From contig JAJGOT010000058.1 of assembly GCA_022457155.1 (NCBI GenBank), positions 372,001 through 436,000 on the forward strand: 64,000 bases of DNA. The letters are read 5' to 3'. The stretch is from Cladopsammia gracilis (Eukaryota; Cnidaria; Anthozoa; Scleractinia; Dendrophylliidae). Under the pieces are notes generated by a model. The model had not been told where the DNA came from. It made no database searches and saw only the letters and a list, made by a program, of their open reading frames with translations. The position numbers and the translations under genes are program-made. Each line of letters starts with the position of its first letter. The first letter of the stretch is position 1. This document shows positions 53,794-64,000 of this stretch, piece by piece.

Positions 53794-56700
53794 CTGTAAA
53801 ATAGAGCAAAGAGAAATACTATGATTACACATTAGGCTTTAACAGAGGGTCGACAATCTGAGAATGTCTTGTCGTTATTACTTTTGTACGAGGCACCCAT
53901 AACCTCTAACGTTTTTTACGTTTGAATAATGTTAGATGACAAGCTAGGGATGTTTAAAACTGATCAAATACCTATATAAAGCCGTAAGACCACAAAACCC
54001 TGGGATCCTGATTACTGTCGTTGTTGTTAACCGAGTGCTGTCTGCCTTCCTCGATTTTCTGTTTCCATCTACGAATCTCTTTTTTTTTTTTGTTGGTCAG
54101 TTAATAAACATACTCCGAAATTGGAAAAGTGTTGCCAATAACGAATACAAAAGAGAAAAGAAACGATGCACTTAGCTCTACATACCATCGCTAGCTCCGG
54201 GATAGGGAATCCGTGGCGGTAGTGGCTCTGTGAAAACAAAACAGCCAAGGTTACATTGACTTACGAAGTAAAACTAAAGGCCCTATTCACAAAGCATATA
54301 TTTTTTTACACTGATTTGGTTGTATCACGGGTGAACAAATTTGTCCAAAACTGCCCTGTCCACCACAGTGCGTAACTAGCTCAATTAAATTCAAACATTT
54401 CACACGACCTGCACTTAGAGGGGAATATTAAGCCTCATTTCCAAATAGCCGTCCGGGTCGTCTCGGTCGTTCCAGCCGTTTCAAAAGCTCAGTTGAGACG
54501 ACTGGGACGATCGGAACGACTATAGGGTTTCCATATAATCGAGATCGTCCCAGTCGTTTGCGATCGTTCGGGTAGTGTTTCGTGCTTACATATGATCGTC
54601 CCAGTCGTCTTAATAGTTTTTGAAACGACTGGCAGAGACGTTTTTATGGGATATTTTGGCCCTAGGAACCTACCCTTCCCCACGTGCCATACCAGAATAA
54701 CAAAGGGGCCTCTGTGTGAATGAGATTATTTTGTAGCATATCATTGTTTCTCAAAACGTTGCAACCACTGTTACACTTGGGTAAAATGACGCCAAAGGCA
54801 TAGAAAAATGGTTAGCGTGGAAGTAAAGCTAAGGAAAAAGATATGAAAATACCTCATGAGTGATACATTCTTTTATAAATTTAAAGGTTTTGAATTGAGT
54901 GTGGAAAGTAATTTCGCAGTTTTGGTTTTGCGTTACTGCGCTTTGTGAGTGGTCAAAAGTTATCGCGCCACTTTCTTATTCAATAAGAAGTACTACCACA
55001 ACCAATTGTAACTTGCTAGAAAGCGGTTTTGAGCGCTAGGCGCCAATACAATGTATTTGATTCAGGTTGTGATTGGTTCATTGGATCGTCTGCTTCTGTA
55101 ATGATTGGCCAGAGCAACTACTTTGGTTTTGCGCTTTGAAAACCGTAACCGAAACACAAGGCTATTATTACATCAGTCACAAACTAATACTGATACTCAC
55201 TGCAGGCGTCTTTGAGCAGCAGTTTCACCTTGTTTATCACAACATTCTTGTTCTTGTCCACCACAACATCCGTATTCCTTTCTGTCATCAACCTGAGCCT
55301 ATTTTCATTTGTATTAGCGGTAATACCCACGGCGATTACCCGGACACCTTTGTTTCGTAAGGGTCGAGAGGCTACTATCAGGCCCTTCGGGACTTCCTGG
55401 CTCTCTGACTGCTGTATTCCATTAGTGAGAATTATGGCAATCTGAGGGCGGCTACTGGAGCTTTTCTTGAAGACCTCTCGGGAAGCTAGCTCCAGAGCCC
55501 TGTCGATTCGTGTTTGTTTTCCAAGGAAGGGCAGATCTTTGACAGCTGTCTGAAATTCAGCTGCGGTAGCATACGTTCCAAACAGACCATCTACTTTAAC
55601 GGAAACACTGAAGTGCATCAGTGCAGCTCTGCTCTTTGCTTTTGTTGTACCAATGGACATGTTCTTCGTTAAACCGATGACAATCTCCTTCTCGTTGCGG
55701 AATATATTTTCCTGACTTCCCGAGGCATCCATGATAAACGCCACATCCACTGGACAAGCTGACAAATACGGACAAGATATAAGCAAACAACCCGTTATGT
55801 ACAGCTACGGACATTTAGTACATAAAATGATCTGTTATCAATGTTACGACGAGCTTCATCGTCACATGTTTGTGAGTATTAGTTTTCGCGTTAAGCTTCC
55901 AAGGACTGTTAGAGATTTTTGCTTAGGTGATGTTAAAAAGCAGGTCATACCAAGATTACGAGCTGTTAGGCCGGGTACAGCTGCTGCTAGGTCATGAATA
56001 ATCGTTTATTGGGCCTTTATTGATGTGTTTAGTGGTCAGTGTAACTCTGATTGCAAAATCGCCTTAAGCGGAGAACTCGTAGTCCCTTGTGCGCATGCTT
56101 GGACTTTTTTTTACATCTTTTGATTTGAATTTGGAGGTTAATGTTCACCATTATGGATAGGAAAGCTGCGAAAGTAAGCTTTTCCGCTGTTGATGAGTTC
56201 AAAAAAGCGGTGCTGGAGCAATTAAAGATCGGTAAGTCACATTCAACAGATGTTCTCTTCAGAAAAGTGAAAGGTAAACTGCAGGGGCGTAGCTACCTGT
56301 ACGCACGTACGCACGTGCGCACGTGCGTACCTGAAAAAGTCGAAAAAAAGAGAAAGTTTGGGACTTGAGGATGGAGGGAGGAGGTAGGGGGAATGTTTGA
56401 AAACTGATTGTGAGTCTCATTGAACATTGCATGTGCAGAGAGGACTGCAGGGATTCCTAAACTAAATTTTCAGTCTTATTATGTACCTTACTTCGAAGAG
56501 ATAGCGAAGTGGAAGAATTGAAGAAATTTAGAACAAAAATAGCATTAACAAAGTTAACGGCAACTGAATCTGCTAAACTAGACCAAGACTCATTGAGCGG
56601 AATCAGCAGTTTCTTGAAGAGTGTATTCTGAAACAAAAGCGGTTTTTTTACATCGAACTTAAAGCACTTACCACAAGCTTTATTTATGATCTCGGTAAGC

Positions 56701-59700
56701 TTTTTGTCCAGATCGTTGAAATCTGTGGCAGTTATCATGTATTCCTCGTTCCCTGCAATAAGCTTCAGTTCCTTTTTTTCCACCGCAGAGCCAACACCAA
56801 CAGCAAGCACCCGGACACTTTCATTGCGCAATTCTGAGGACAATGGGGCCAGTCTTGCATCTGAATCTGTTTGCCTTCCATCAGTTAGTAAAACGAGAAG
56901 CTTAAGTCGTCCCCCCGAAAGGCTTTTGAACACTTCTTTGGCTTTTTCCAGAGCTTTGTCGATGTAGGTCTGACCGTCCATATGTTTAATGTTGTCAACA
57001 GCACTCGTGAACTCAGCCAAGGTTGCAGTCGGTTTGAATTTGATCTCTACTTTGGCATTATCGGCAAATTGTATCACAGCTGCTTGACTTTTGCCTGCTT
57101 CTACACCCAACCTTTTAGCTGCCTCTTTGACGAAACTTTTTTCTTGCTTAAAATCATTCCTCATGCTTCCCGAGGAATCCATGATGAATACCACATCCAC
57201 ATCACATGGCGGTGTTTCTAAATTAAAGAGATTAATTCAAAGAAAGATTTTAAGCGTTTATCGCACCCTGGTTGAATTAAGAATTCCCTTCATCCTTTTA
57301 AAATGTTTTTACTTGATAGTTAAGAAATATCTTTATTTGATGAGGGTACTCGCGTTTATGTAATGGTTTCGAGTGGTATACCGTGAATAATACACTGATG
57401 ACTTAATTTTTTTAGTATACTGACTTGAGTTTTCTTATGTGTTTATAAAGAAATATCAAGTGGAATATTTCATGATATATACGACAAAGCATTGTATAAC
57501 TATTTTATTCCATGCATTTAAATCTTTGATAACATTTCCGACAATTTTCCGAATTTGTTTTAATACTGTGCAATGCTATGTGAGACTTTGGAGTTGGAAA
57601 CCTATCCCATTATGCAATGCGAATGAAAGATATATACAAAATTTGTCTTATCATCATGTGACCTCGCATTTGCCCGTGGCCGCCTTCATGGCAGTAGCTG
57701 TTAAGACACACTTTTCAAGGGCGGTATCTATCGGTATCTATCGGTTATGTAAAAAAAACTTCCCTTGCAACGAACAGATACAAGGACAACTCGACAAACG
57801 GAGTTTTAAAAATCGGCGTTAAAAATCGGCTCGTGTAACATCACCTTTAATATCCAAGCCACAAAATTTGCGCGCGCTTTGACGCGTGAGCATGCAACTA
57901 CGTGCCCTCGCAAAAGATGACACTCTCTTGAGTTAACTAAATAATTTCTCTGAAAACCTGAAAACCCTTGGCAAAAAAAAATCTTCTATTCTATTATTAC
58001 TAGCTATTTGTGTTATCCGTGATTTTAGCGAGGCAAAGTAGCTCTGACGCGCGTATTTTTTACTGCGTTATGATTTGAGTTTTCAGCTCTGAGGCATTTA
58101 CCAAGATTCTTTTCCACGATCTTTTGTTCAAGACGGCTTTTGGAAATAAAATCTAACTCTTTTTATTCAATTTGCTTGAACTCGCTTCGGTTTAAATTCG
58201 TTTTATTCCTCAAATAATTTTCATATTTAAGCAAGAACTACGTCCAAACTTTATGGTATTTCGGGGGATAACCGCCATTTTACAACAAGCTTGAAACAAG
58301 GTCCCTTCAGGATGGAAAACAAGCATTTAAACTAACGATATAAAAGTAAACTCACAGTTTTTGTAAGCACGGAAAAACAAGCTGCCAGAGTAATAAGACC
58401 GTGTTTGCTCACTTCTTTGCGTTGCATCATGGGATAGGCTCCCTGGTTACAGCATTTTCTGAATTTTTTCCGAATTTTCCCAAAGATTACCGACAATTTA
58501 CCGAAGATACTCCGAAACTTTCCAATGTTTTGCCGAAGGTCATTTTAACGTTTCCGGTCATTTTGCGAAATTTTAAAATTGACCGAAGATTACCGAAGAC
58601 GTCCGAAGATTATCAAGAAAAATACAACAAATGTTTCGATTATAGCCTTCTTACATATTTAGTTCAGACCAGTAGCTATGATCATGGCCAGAACGTTTGG
58701 GACACTTTGCATTTTCCCATTGAAACAACAATAAAATGTACCCCCTCTCTCCCTCTCTGATGCCCTGATGTTGAATGTCACGACATGTCTCACACATCTG
58801 GTTTAGGGTCTGTGGGGGAAATACCTTTGTAAGGCGGTTTTAGTGAGCGCGTATTATCACTCATTCTCAAAGACGTTCTGGCCACGATTCACGTTAGGCC
58901 TCAGGGCGTACTCAAGACCTCGGGCACAGTTTTTTCCTATACGGACCTCCTGGCCGGTAAATAACATATATATACAATATGTGATGCTAGAGTTTTAAAA
59001 ATCATTGATATTATGGTAGGGAAAGATTAACGTGAAATGCAAATGAAGTTGATGACAATCTTTTTTTCAGATGAACTTTTTAAGATAGACTTTCTGAATT
59101 ATAGATTTTAAGACAGACATATTCAAGAATATTGGACTAAATTATCGGGCATCCTTCTAAATTATAGATTGGAATTTGGGGAAATCTTTGCTGACGTTCA
59201 TTGTTTACATTATCCCTTAATAGCATCAATCACGAGTCACAATCAGGATTGGAGACCGCGAGCGTGGGGTCCACGCAAACTCATGTTCTCGTGTTCTCGT
59301 TGTGCTATTTTTAGCACAAACTGCCGCATGCATACCCGAAGTCACGAAACCGAGCGGATACACACAAATTTGCTTGGGGACACTTCCCAATATGTAAAAA
59401 TGGAGTGTAAGTTCAGGGGCGGTTGATTTTCGTTCGCATTGCTTTTGCACAGTAACAATGACAATTTCAGGAAATAAGCAATTATACATGATACAAACAT
59501 CAGTTACTAACACTAGCCAATGCACATGACTGGAATAATGCTATTTTTACATCAGTCAAGTTTCGAATTTCGTCAGCAATATCTTTTAATCTGTAGTCTG
59601 CCAAGTTAGGTGGCTTTTTAGTATTTCTTTATAAACTATTTCAAAATTTGATACAGCATAAAATATTAAACATATCAACATCTTCCTGGCTGTCAGATTG

Positions 59701-61501
59701 GGAAAAAAATGGGTTCGCAGGATGTGAAGTTGCTGAAAGAAAGACAGCCACAGTTTAGTGAGTGACTTCTTAAACCATGTAAGGACCACTTGAACAAACA
59801 GCGGCAAATTGTAGCCGGATTTTTGTGTGGATGATCAGGATCAGCAATGGACTTATGAAACAAACTTTAAACAAAATGCAAGGCTGATCGAACGGTTAAA
59901 GATGTGTTTTGCATTGACCAATATTTTGGTTGGACAAAACCAACCTTCACAGATTGTTAAGTGAGATTGAATGACTGTTGCAAAAAGCGGAGCCAGAAGA
60001 AGAAGAAGAGAAAGGAGTACGAAGGTCTGTAATTGTGAAAGTAATATTCTCGTATTAAAGAGAAATACCAACTTCGATTGCCTCAGATATGCTTTTTATA
60101 TACTATTGTTCAGAGTCCAGTATAAACCAAAAGCCTGGTATGTCCCTTAAAGATATATGGTGTACAGCATTGGAAAAGATTGGACTGGCCAAGGGTTTAC
60201 CTCAGGATGATCTAAAAAATGTAGCGCGGGAGAACTAACCAAAGGCTTCCCTTTTACATGAAAAAGTTTGTCAGAAGGTCAAAAGAATGCCTCGGCAGTG
60301 ATTACCCCGACCAGGAGGAAAAGTACAAATTTTATATAACACGATACAACTAGAAATTTGAACTAAAGACGACCGAAACTTCTCAAAGAACAGTCTGTGG
60401 TATTGGTAATGCCGATATGTTTGTCATTGCAACTTTCAACGTTTTAAACTAGCATATCATGTACACGAAAGAATGAAAAAAAAAGAAACAAAGTACACTG
60501 CGATCGACCACTAAAGGGGTTATGTAGCCAAAAGGAGCACCCAGCGAATTGTTTTGGTAGAAAAGCTGTTCGGAACACAGGCAGCCCAAGCTCGAGCTGT
60601 GAACTGCCTCAGTTCGGAAGGCCTTAGTCGCCTCATAAATTCGCAATGAATAAGACCAAACAAGAGTTTTCTTTAGTAAATCCCCCCCCCCCCCCCTTAA
60701 ATTTTCGCGACATCGGAACATTTTTAAAATGTCTTTTGTTTTCAGAGGAATGAAAACTGTCGTTTTGGGTACGAAATAAGGTCAGTTAAGATTATGGGTA
60801 CGAAATAAGGTCAGTTAGGATTATGGGTACGAAATAAGGTCAGCTAGGATTATGGGTACGAAATAAGGTCAGTTAGGATTATGGGTACGAAATAAGGTCA
60901 GTTAGGATTATGGGTACGAAATAAGGTTAGTTAGGATTATGGGTACGAAATAAGGTCAGTTAGGATTCAGTTCGGAAAGGTGAAAAAAGCTATGAAATTC
61001 GGCAGATATGATTCCGTTTCCTAAAATATTCTGCCACTGAAATATTCAGCTGAGAGAACCGAACAGCTCACGCTGTATTAGCTTTTACAAAGTTTGCTTG
61101 AAAGGCACTAAAATAATATTTAAAAACAGTGCAACGCCCTTTTATGCGTTTAATTTCCTAATCTTTCCTCGTTGTTTGCTCCTGAACCAAGTTTTACTGC
61201 ATTACTTTATCAAGCTAAAAGAAGTGTATGTATAAAAAGAAAGCCTAAAAATAATGCTCCAGATTTTTGCGGACGGCCGGGATGGCAGTGGATTGCAACT
61301 TCAAAAAGTTAGGCTAAAATCTTTAAGATCTTCCCCTGTGGCTTTAAAAATTCGAAGAAAATGGCTTCAGGTTGTTTTCTCTTTTTAGTCAAACTGGGGT
61401 GATATAAGAACAAAAATGAACAAACAATAGCAACTGTAAATGGACTCACCACAATGTATGCCAACAAAAAATAAAACGAACAGCGTAATAGTTATCTTCA
61501 T
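53663..61501 (-). CDS. Gene 2: secreted vWA-vWA-ShK protein, six-exon model
   Basis: Gene model assembled from six exons: 61501-61450 (signal peptide), 59732-59676 (linker), 57217-56672 (vWA 1), 55758-55201 (vWA 2), 54227-54186 (linker) and 53793-53663 (ShK domain with stop). Every junction is phase 1 and the lengths 52+57+546+558+42+131 give 1386 nt, an open frame of 461 residues. The product should be an extracellular matrix-like or adhesive protein: vWA domains bind ligands through a metal site, and ShK modules are small disulfide domains common in cnidarian secreted proteins. Gene 1 shares the exon order, which supports the model. One flaw: the donor of exon 2 reads AT in place of GT, so that exon may be skipped, which would keep the frame. 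Exon joining is inferred; no transcript evidence is available. Confidence 0.6.
54186..54227 (-). CDS. Gene 2 exon 5: proline-rich linker
   Basis: A 42-nt phase 1-1 exon between TTTTCACAG and GTATGT, encoding a 14-residue linker (PLPPRIPYPGASD). It sits between the second vWA exon and the ShK exon, and has a counterpart of 36 nt at 14849-14814. Short exons are easy to invent, but both splice sites and the phase are conserved between the two gene copies while the sequence between has diverged. Confidence 0.6.
54410..54645. repeat. Repeat with cgtcccagtcgtt motifs
   Basis: Several direct and inverted copies of gatcgtcccagtcgtttgcg-like sequence in the intron between linker and ShK-proximal region; likely a MITE remnant, absent from copy C. 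Confidence 0.45.
55201..55758 (-). CDS. Gene 2 exon 4: second vWA domain (altered MIDAS)
   Basis: A 558-nt phase 1-1 exon encoding a second vWA domain from CPVDVAFIMDASGSQ to LLLKDAC. The first metal-site motif, DASGS, and the threonine of GKQTRID are kept, but the usual TDG motif is TNG (ILTNGIQQS), replacing the aspartate that helps hold the metal. The donor is a perfect GTGAGT inside the codon run for CSEY, so the four residues after the last cysteine seen in the open frame are intronic. The acceptor is TATTTGTCAG. The paralogue at 16429-15872 has the same length and the same substitution. Confidence 0.87.
56672..57217 (-). CDS. Gene 2 exon 3: first vWA domain (intact MIDAS)
   Basis: A 546-nt phase 1-1 exon encoding a whole von Willebrand factor A domain, closed by cysteines near both ends (PPCDVDVVFIMDSSGSM at the start, NKACG at the end). 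The metal-ion site is complete: DSSGS, a threonine in DGQTYID, and the aspartate of LLTDGRQ. Acceptor TTTAATTTAG and donor GTAAGT are both clear. The family, as in matrilins and collagen VI, mediates extracellular protein binding. Reading frame continues past the donor into intron for some way; the splice choice rests on the GTAAGT and on agreement with the paralogue at 18014-17466. Confidence 0.87.
57241..59554. other. Intron of gene 2; no other gene supported
   Basis: Contains a right-end fragment of the cgtgtaacatcacct MITE family near 57832-57850 and, near 58460-58610, a simple-sequence patch of ccgaagattaccgaa-type repeats whose translation only looks protein-like. Confidence 0.5.
59555..60440. 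repeat. Segmental duplication block P, copy 2
   Basis: Matches 411-1240 and 38187-39790; contains the gene 2 linker exon. Confidence 0.75.
59676..59732 (-). CDS. Gene 2 exon 2: linker exon with mutated donor
   Basis: A 57-nt phase 1-1 exon after a TTTCTTTCAG acceptor. It encodes a linker containing TSHPANP, followed by a segment with FSQSDSQEDV. Two sister exons lie at 642-586 and 39201-39145. In those copies the exon is followed by GTATG; here the same position reads ATATG, so the donor dinucleotide is lost. Because the exon is symmetric, skipping it leaves the rest of the frame intact. No known domain is recognised. Confidence 0.5.
60766..60968 (+). repeat. 29-bp minisatellite, about seven copies
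   Basis: Unit gggtacgaaataaggtcagt followed by taggattat. Units differ at one or two positions. It lies in the first intron of gene 2 and is absent from the gene 1 counterpart. Confidence 0.88.
61450..61501 (-). CDS. Gene 2 exon 1: signal peptide
   Basis: Seventeen codons, MKITITLFVLFFVGIHC, plus one base, then a consensus donor GTGAGT. The peptide has a lysine followed by an uninterrupted hydrophobic core, the form of a secretory signal peptide. It ends in phase 1, matching the next exon. A diverged copy is found at 40660-40589. The start is the first ATG of the hydrophobic frame and is conserved in the copy. Being short, it could be coincidental, but the donor and the conservation in two places argue for a real exon. 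Confidence 0.6.
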
Positions 61502-61639
61502 CGCCCTTGCTAGCTATGTAACAATCGCTCGATCTCAGCAAAGAGAATCGCCTGAACGATAACTTGTCCTGTGGGAAGCTCCCTTTTAACCAGTTGTTGA
61601 AGAAATTATTTAATTGCGTATATCAAATTGCTGAGTGAT

Positions 61640-63490
61640 TCATGCAAAAATTTTCTATTAGATTTATGGTAGCTTTTATATTTTACCATTTTGTATAATG
61701 TTATTATCTTTGAGGTTTAAATGTTTAAATGAGGTAAAGTGCCGGTCTGCCGAAATTGAAATTGCACTGCCTTAGTCTGAAGTACCCAAAACATTTCAAA
61801 ATAGACCAATTAAGTAAAATTTAAAGAGAAAAATGTTTAAGACCACATAAATATGTCATAACAATACGAAAAAAAGCTTTTAGTTGAAAGTAGGAAACGT
61901 CGGCTGGTTTTTAAATTTGTTCATTCTACGAAGAAATGAAGGCATTATCAGTAGGAAAGTCATGGTCTAGATATCCTACTTTTGATCAGAGAGGGACGGA
62001 CCTGCCTAGATAAAACGGGTGTTTATTTCTTATGTACCGTTACATCTTCCTTTTCATTTTGCAGCTATCGTGATCGACGTAAGAAATGGACACCAACATT
62101 TGTAGACATATATATGCACGCAATCGATCTAAACATATTGAGATTAAATGTATTTTTATTCTGAATAAATATAAAAAACGTTTTCTGGCTAAAATGTTTT
62201 CTAATTGAAAAAAGGGCGTCGTCCGTTATACAATGAAGGCAAATATGTATATTAATTACCTTAATTTGTACTTGAAACCGTGGCTCGACTGGGTTTTTTG
62301 GCGACACAACGTCCCAACTTTGAACGGCTGATGCTTCACACATATAATAGAAATAAAATAAACTTTCCATAAAAGTAGATTTGATTGACATCGATGTTAC
62401 CATAACAACGATCTGATGCCGTCATGGTTGCACATTAGTAATTTTCTCATCATCTAGACCTAAACGTTTAAAGCGACTGTATGCCACTTTTAGTCTAGAT
62501 GTAAGACTTCAAGACTTCAAAGTTTGAAAACATTCTATGAGAGCGTTTTCGTCTTTTCGAATAAAATTGGGTTGAATATTTTCCAACAAAAATTTAAAGA
62601 TTTGCATTGCTTTCTGTTAATTCGTCGATGTCAGCGTTTTCCTGACAAATTGAAACAATATTTTCACCATGTACCATAAAACTACATTCCTTGAAGGTTT
62701 TATCCTGTTTGCTTTACCAGATTCAGAAGCAAAGTCTCGTTAAATATGCTCATTCTTACTCACAGGAGTAAAACTTTTGTCAGAGAAGCGTTTATTTATA
62801 AACTAGTCGATGAAATTTTTTTTAAAATCTTTTGATCTTATATAAGGTTTAACATGTAATGCACTCTCTGTAAGAATCATTTTAAGGGCGCGAAATAAAA
62901 TTAAAAGTATATGGGTCTTTTTCATTCGTCTTCCAGAGTTTAATTGCCGTATTCTTTATTGACAGCTGGTTTATTTCAGGACCTTCTCTTTTGTCTACAT
63001 TCTACATATTTGTGCGCTTTTGAATCAAAAAGTTTGCCATTCCTTCAACATAAACCCACATATAAGCGTGTTTTTTGTTAATATTTTTTATGTGTCCCCA
63101 AATTAGTATGGGTTTACCCAGGCTATAAGGTCTTTTGACACTTAAATAAAGTTTCTATCTAAGTTTCTATCTATCTACACGTGCGTGGCCGCAGCCTTGT
63201 GTTAATTGCCATTGTAGATCAAAAGAATTTTCACGATCGCTTTGGCAGCAGAGAAGCGTAGCAAGCAGGCATGGCAAACGTGTAACACCGATGTCAATCT
63301 GTTTACTTTATTGGAAAGTTCATTTCATCTCTAGTATATGTGTGAAGCAGCTTGCCTGACCGAGCTCAGACAGTGAAGTATCAGCCGCTCAAAGTTGGGA
63401 TGTCATGTCGCCAAAAAAAAAAACAAGTCGAGCCACCTTAAGTTAACATGAGTATTGCTTCGCCAAAATGTAACTTGTAGTAGCTAACAC
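61640..63490. other. Upstream of gene 2; no gene supported
   Basis: Partial match to the 40.98-41.15 kb and 49.27-50.2 kb blocks (61830-62170). A minus-strand frame at 62403-62065 has no known domain. An inverted pair, about 62255-62340 and 63380-63442 (agccgttcaaagttgggac and its inverse), is the only structure noted. Confidence 0.4.
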
Positions 63491-63491
63491 T

Positions 63492-63996
63492 TTGGACCCG
63501 TCCACACGTATCAGGATATTTTTAAATCCGCAACTTTTTTGTTGCGGATTAGAAAATATTGGCGTCAACACGTAGCGTATTCGAATCGTATTTGCCCGTC
63601 CACACGTATCCGGATTTGCTCTAGTACCCAGAACTCCTCTTTAAATGTTGTCAACAGAGCATGCGCAAAGGCCAACATTTTGTGCGCCGCGTTGTGCGAG
63701 TTTGGTGGCAAAATTCGATTGCTTTCGCCAAGTTCAACTGTAAACACGTTATTAGACTTGAAATAAGTCCAAGTAGAAGTGAAGCGATAACATTTCGGTA
63801 GGCCATGTTGAATATTCGCGCGGTTAAAGACTGGATCCGATATTGTTATGCCAGCGTATTAAAACATACCCGGATTCGATCGTCCACACGATGCCGTACT
63901 CGTAGCGTTTTCAAAATTTCCATTCTGGAGAGCGGATTCAAAATGTTACGGATTCGTAAGCCGAATTCGCCCGATACGTGTGGACGGAGGGCCAAA
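63492..63996. mobile_element. MITE with cgtccacacgtatc ends
   Basis: The left end ggacccgtccacacgtatca and the right end gatacgtgtggacggagggc are inverted, apart from a small offset; the motif also recurs near 63597-63612 and 63880. No coding capacity; the right end is 4 bp from the window edge. Confidence 0.65.
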
Positions 63997-64000
63997 CCGC

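Larger units (their letters stand above)
51070..57240. repeat. Segmental duplication containing gene 2 exons (copy D)
   Basis: Matches 12180-18110. Contains a (AAAT)n microsatellite (52622-52660), a poly-G tract (53129-53147) and the gene 2 ShK, linker and vWA exons. The stretch 50880-53600 shows no other gene. Confidence 0.85.

Noticed and set aside
58401..58760. 119-codon plus-strand protein
   Set aside because: The repeated KDYRQF/SEDYQ pattern is a translation of simple ccgaagattaccgaa repeats in an intron.

Overview
The window is intron- and transposon-rich, AT-rich animal DNA with no bacterial gene layout. GT-AG splice sites with symmetric phase-1 exons, von Willebrand A (vWA) domains followed by a C-terminal ShK-type cysteine domain, Penelope-like, Ngaro-like, RTE-like and L1/Tx1-like retroelements, a tRNA-derived SINE and many MITEs together suggest a cnidarian, probably an anthozoan such as a stony coral. 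The species is inference. All homology calls come from recognised motifs; no search was run.

Host genes. The real coding content is a family of secreted vWA-vWA-ShK genes on the minus strand, split into exons that a simple ORF scan hides. Gene 2 (61.5 to 53.7 kb) reads signal peptide, 19-residue linker, vWA, vWA, 14-residue linker, ShK domain, stop. All junctions are phase 1 and the exons sum to 462 codons including stop. Gene 1 (40.7 to 14.2 kb) has the same exons, but a roughly 21-kb intron is packed with mobile elements and the first exon carries a frame-shifting 10-bp repeat expansion. Gene 0 runs off the left edge: a linker exon at 642-586 and the first 20 bases of a vWA exon at 20-1. 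A second pair of signal-peptide exons (6187-6064 and 35341-35218) starts a secreted, glycine/acid-rich product and may serve these genes as alternative first exons or belong to separate genes. The flanking DNA is duplicated too: 12.2-18.1 kb matches 51.1-57.3 kb; 0.4-1.2 kb matches 38.2-39.8 and 59.6-60.4 kb; 4.2-7.3 kb matches 29.5-35.7 kb.

Mobile DNA, left to right: a foldback (1.9-2.4 kb); a TIR element (3.5-4.2); a decayed Penelope-like RT (4.3-5.1); half-inverted repeats (6.3-7.3); a TAA-flanked MITE (8.0-8.2); another (9.7-10.7) broken by a Penelope-like insertion; a tRNA SINE (11.5-11.9); a solo Penelope hairpin (12.7-12.9); a 756-bp element with four NotI sites (18.1-18.9); an array-TIR element containing a second array element (19.0-20.6); a LINE 3' end (20.7-21.4); a nearly intact Ngaro-like tyrosine-recombinase retrotransposon with split direct repeats (22.5-27.8); a 67-bp minisatellite (29.5-30.5); a 3-kb element with about 800-bp inverted repeats (30.8-33.8); a truncated CR1/L2-like LINE (35.7-36.7); a TIR element beside a splice donor (38.3-39.1); and a nested stack at 41.5-49.1 kb. 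In that stack an L1/Tx1-like LINE is split by an array-TIR element, which itself holds a MITE-within-a-MITE and a full-length RTE-like LINE with an intact 1016-codon ORF. Further MITEs lie at 49.4-50.0, 50.5-50.9 and 63.5-64.0 kb.
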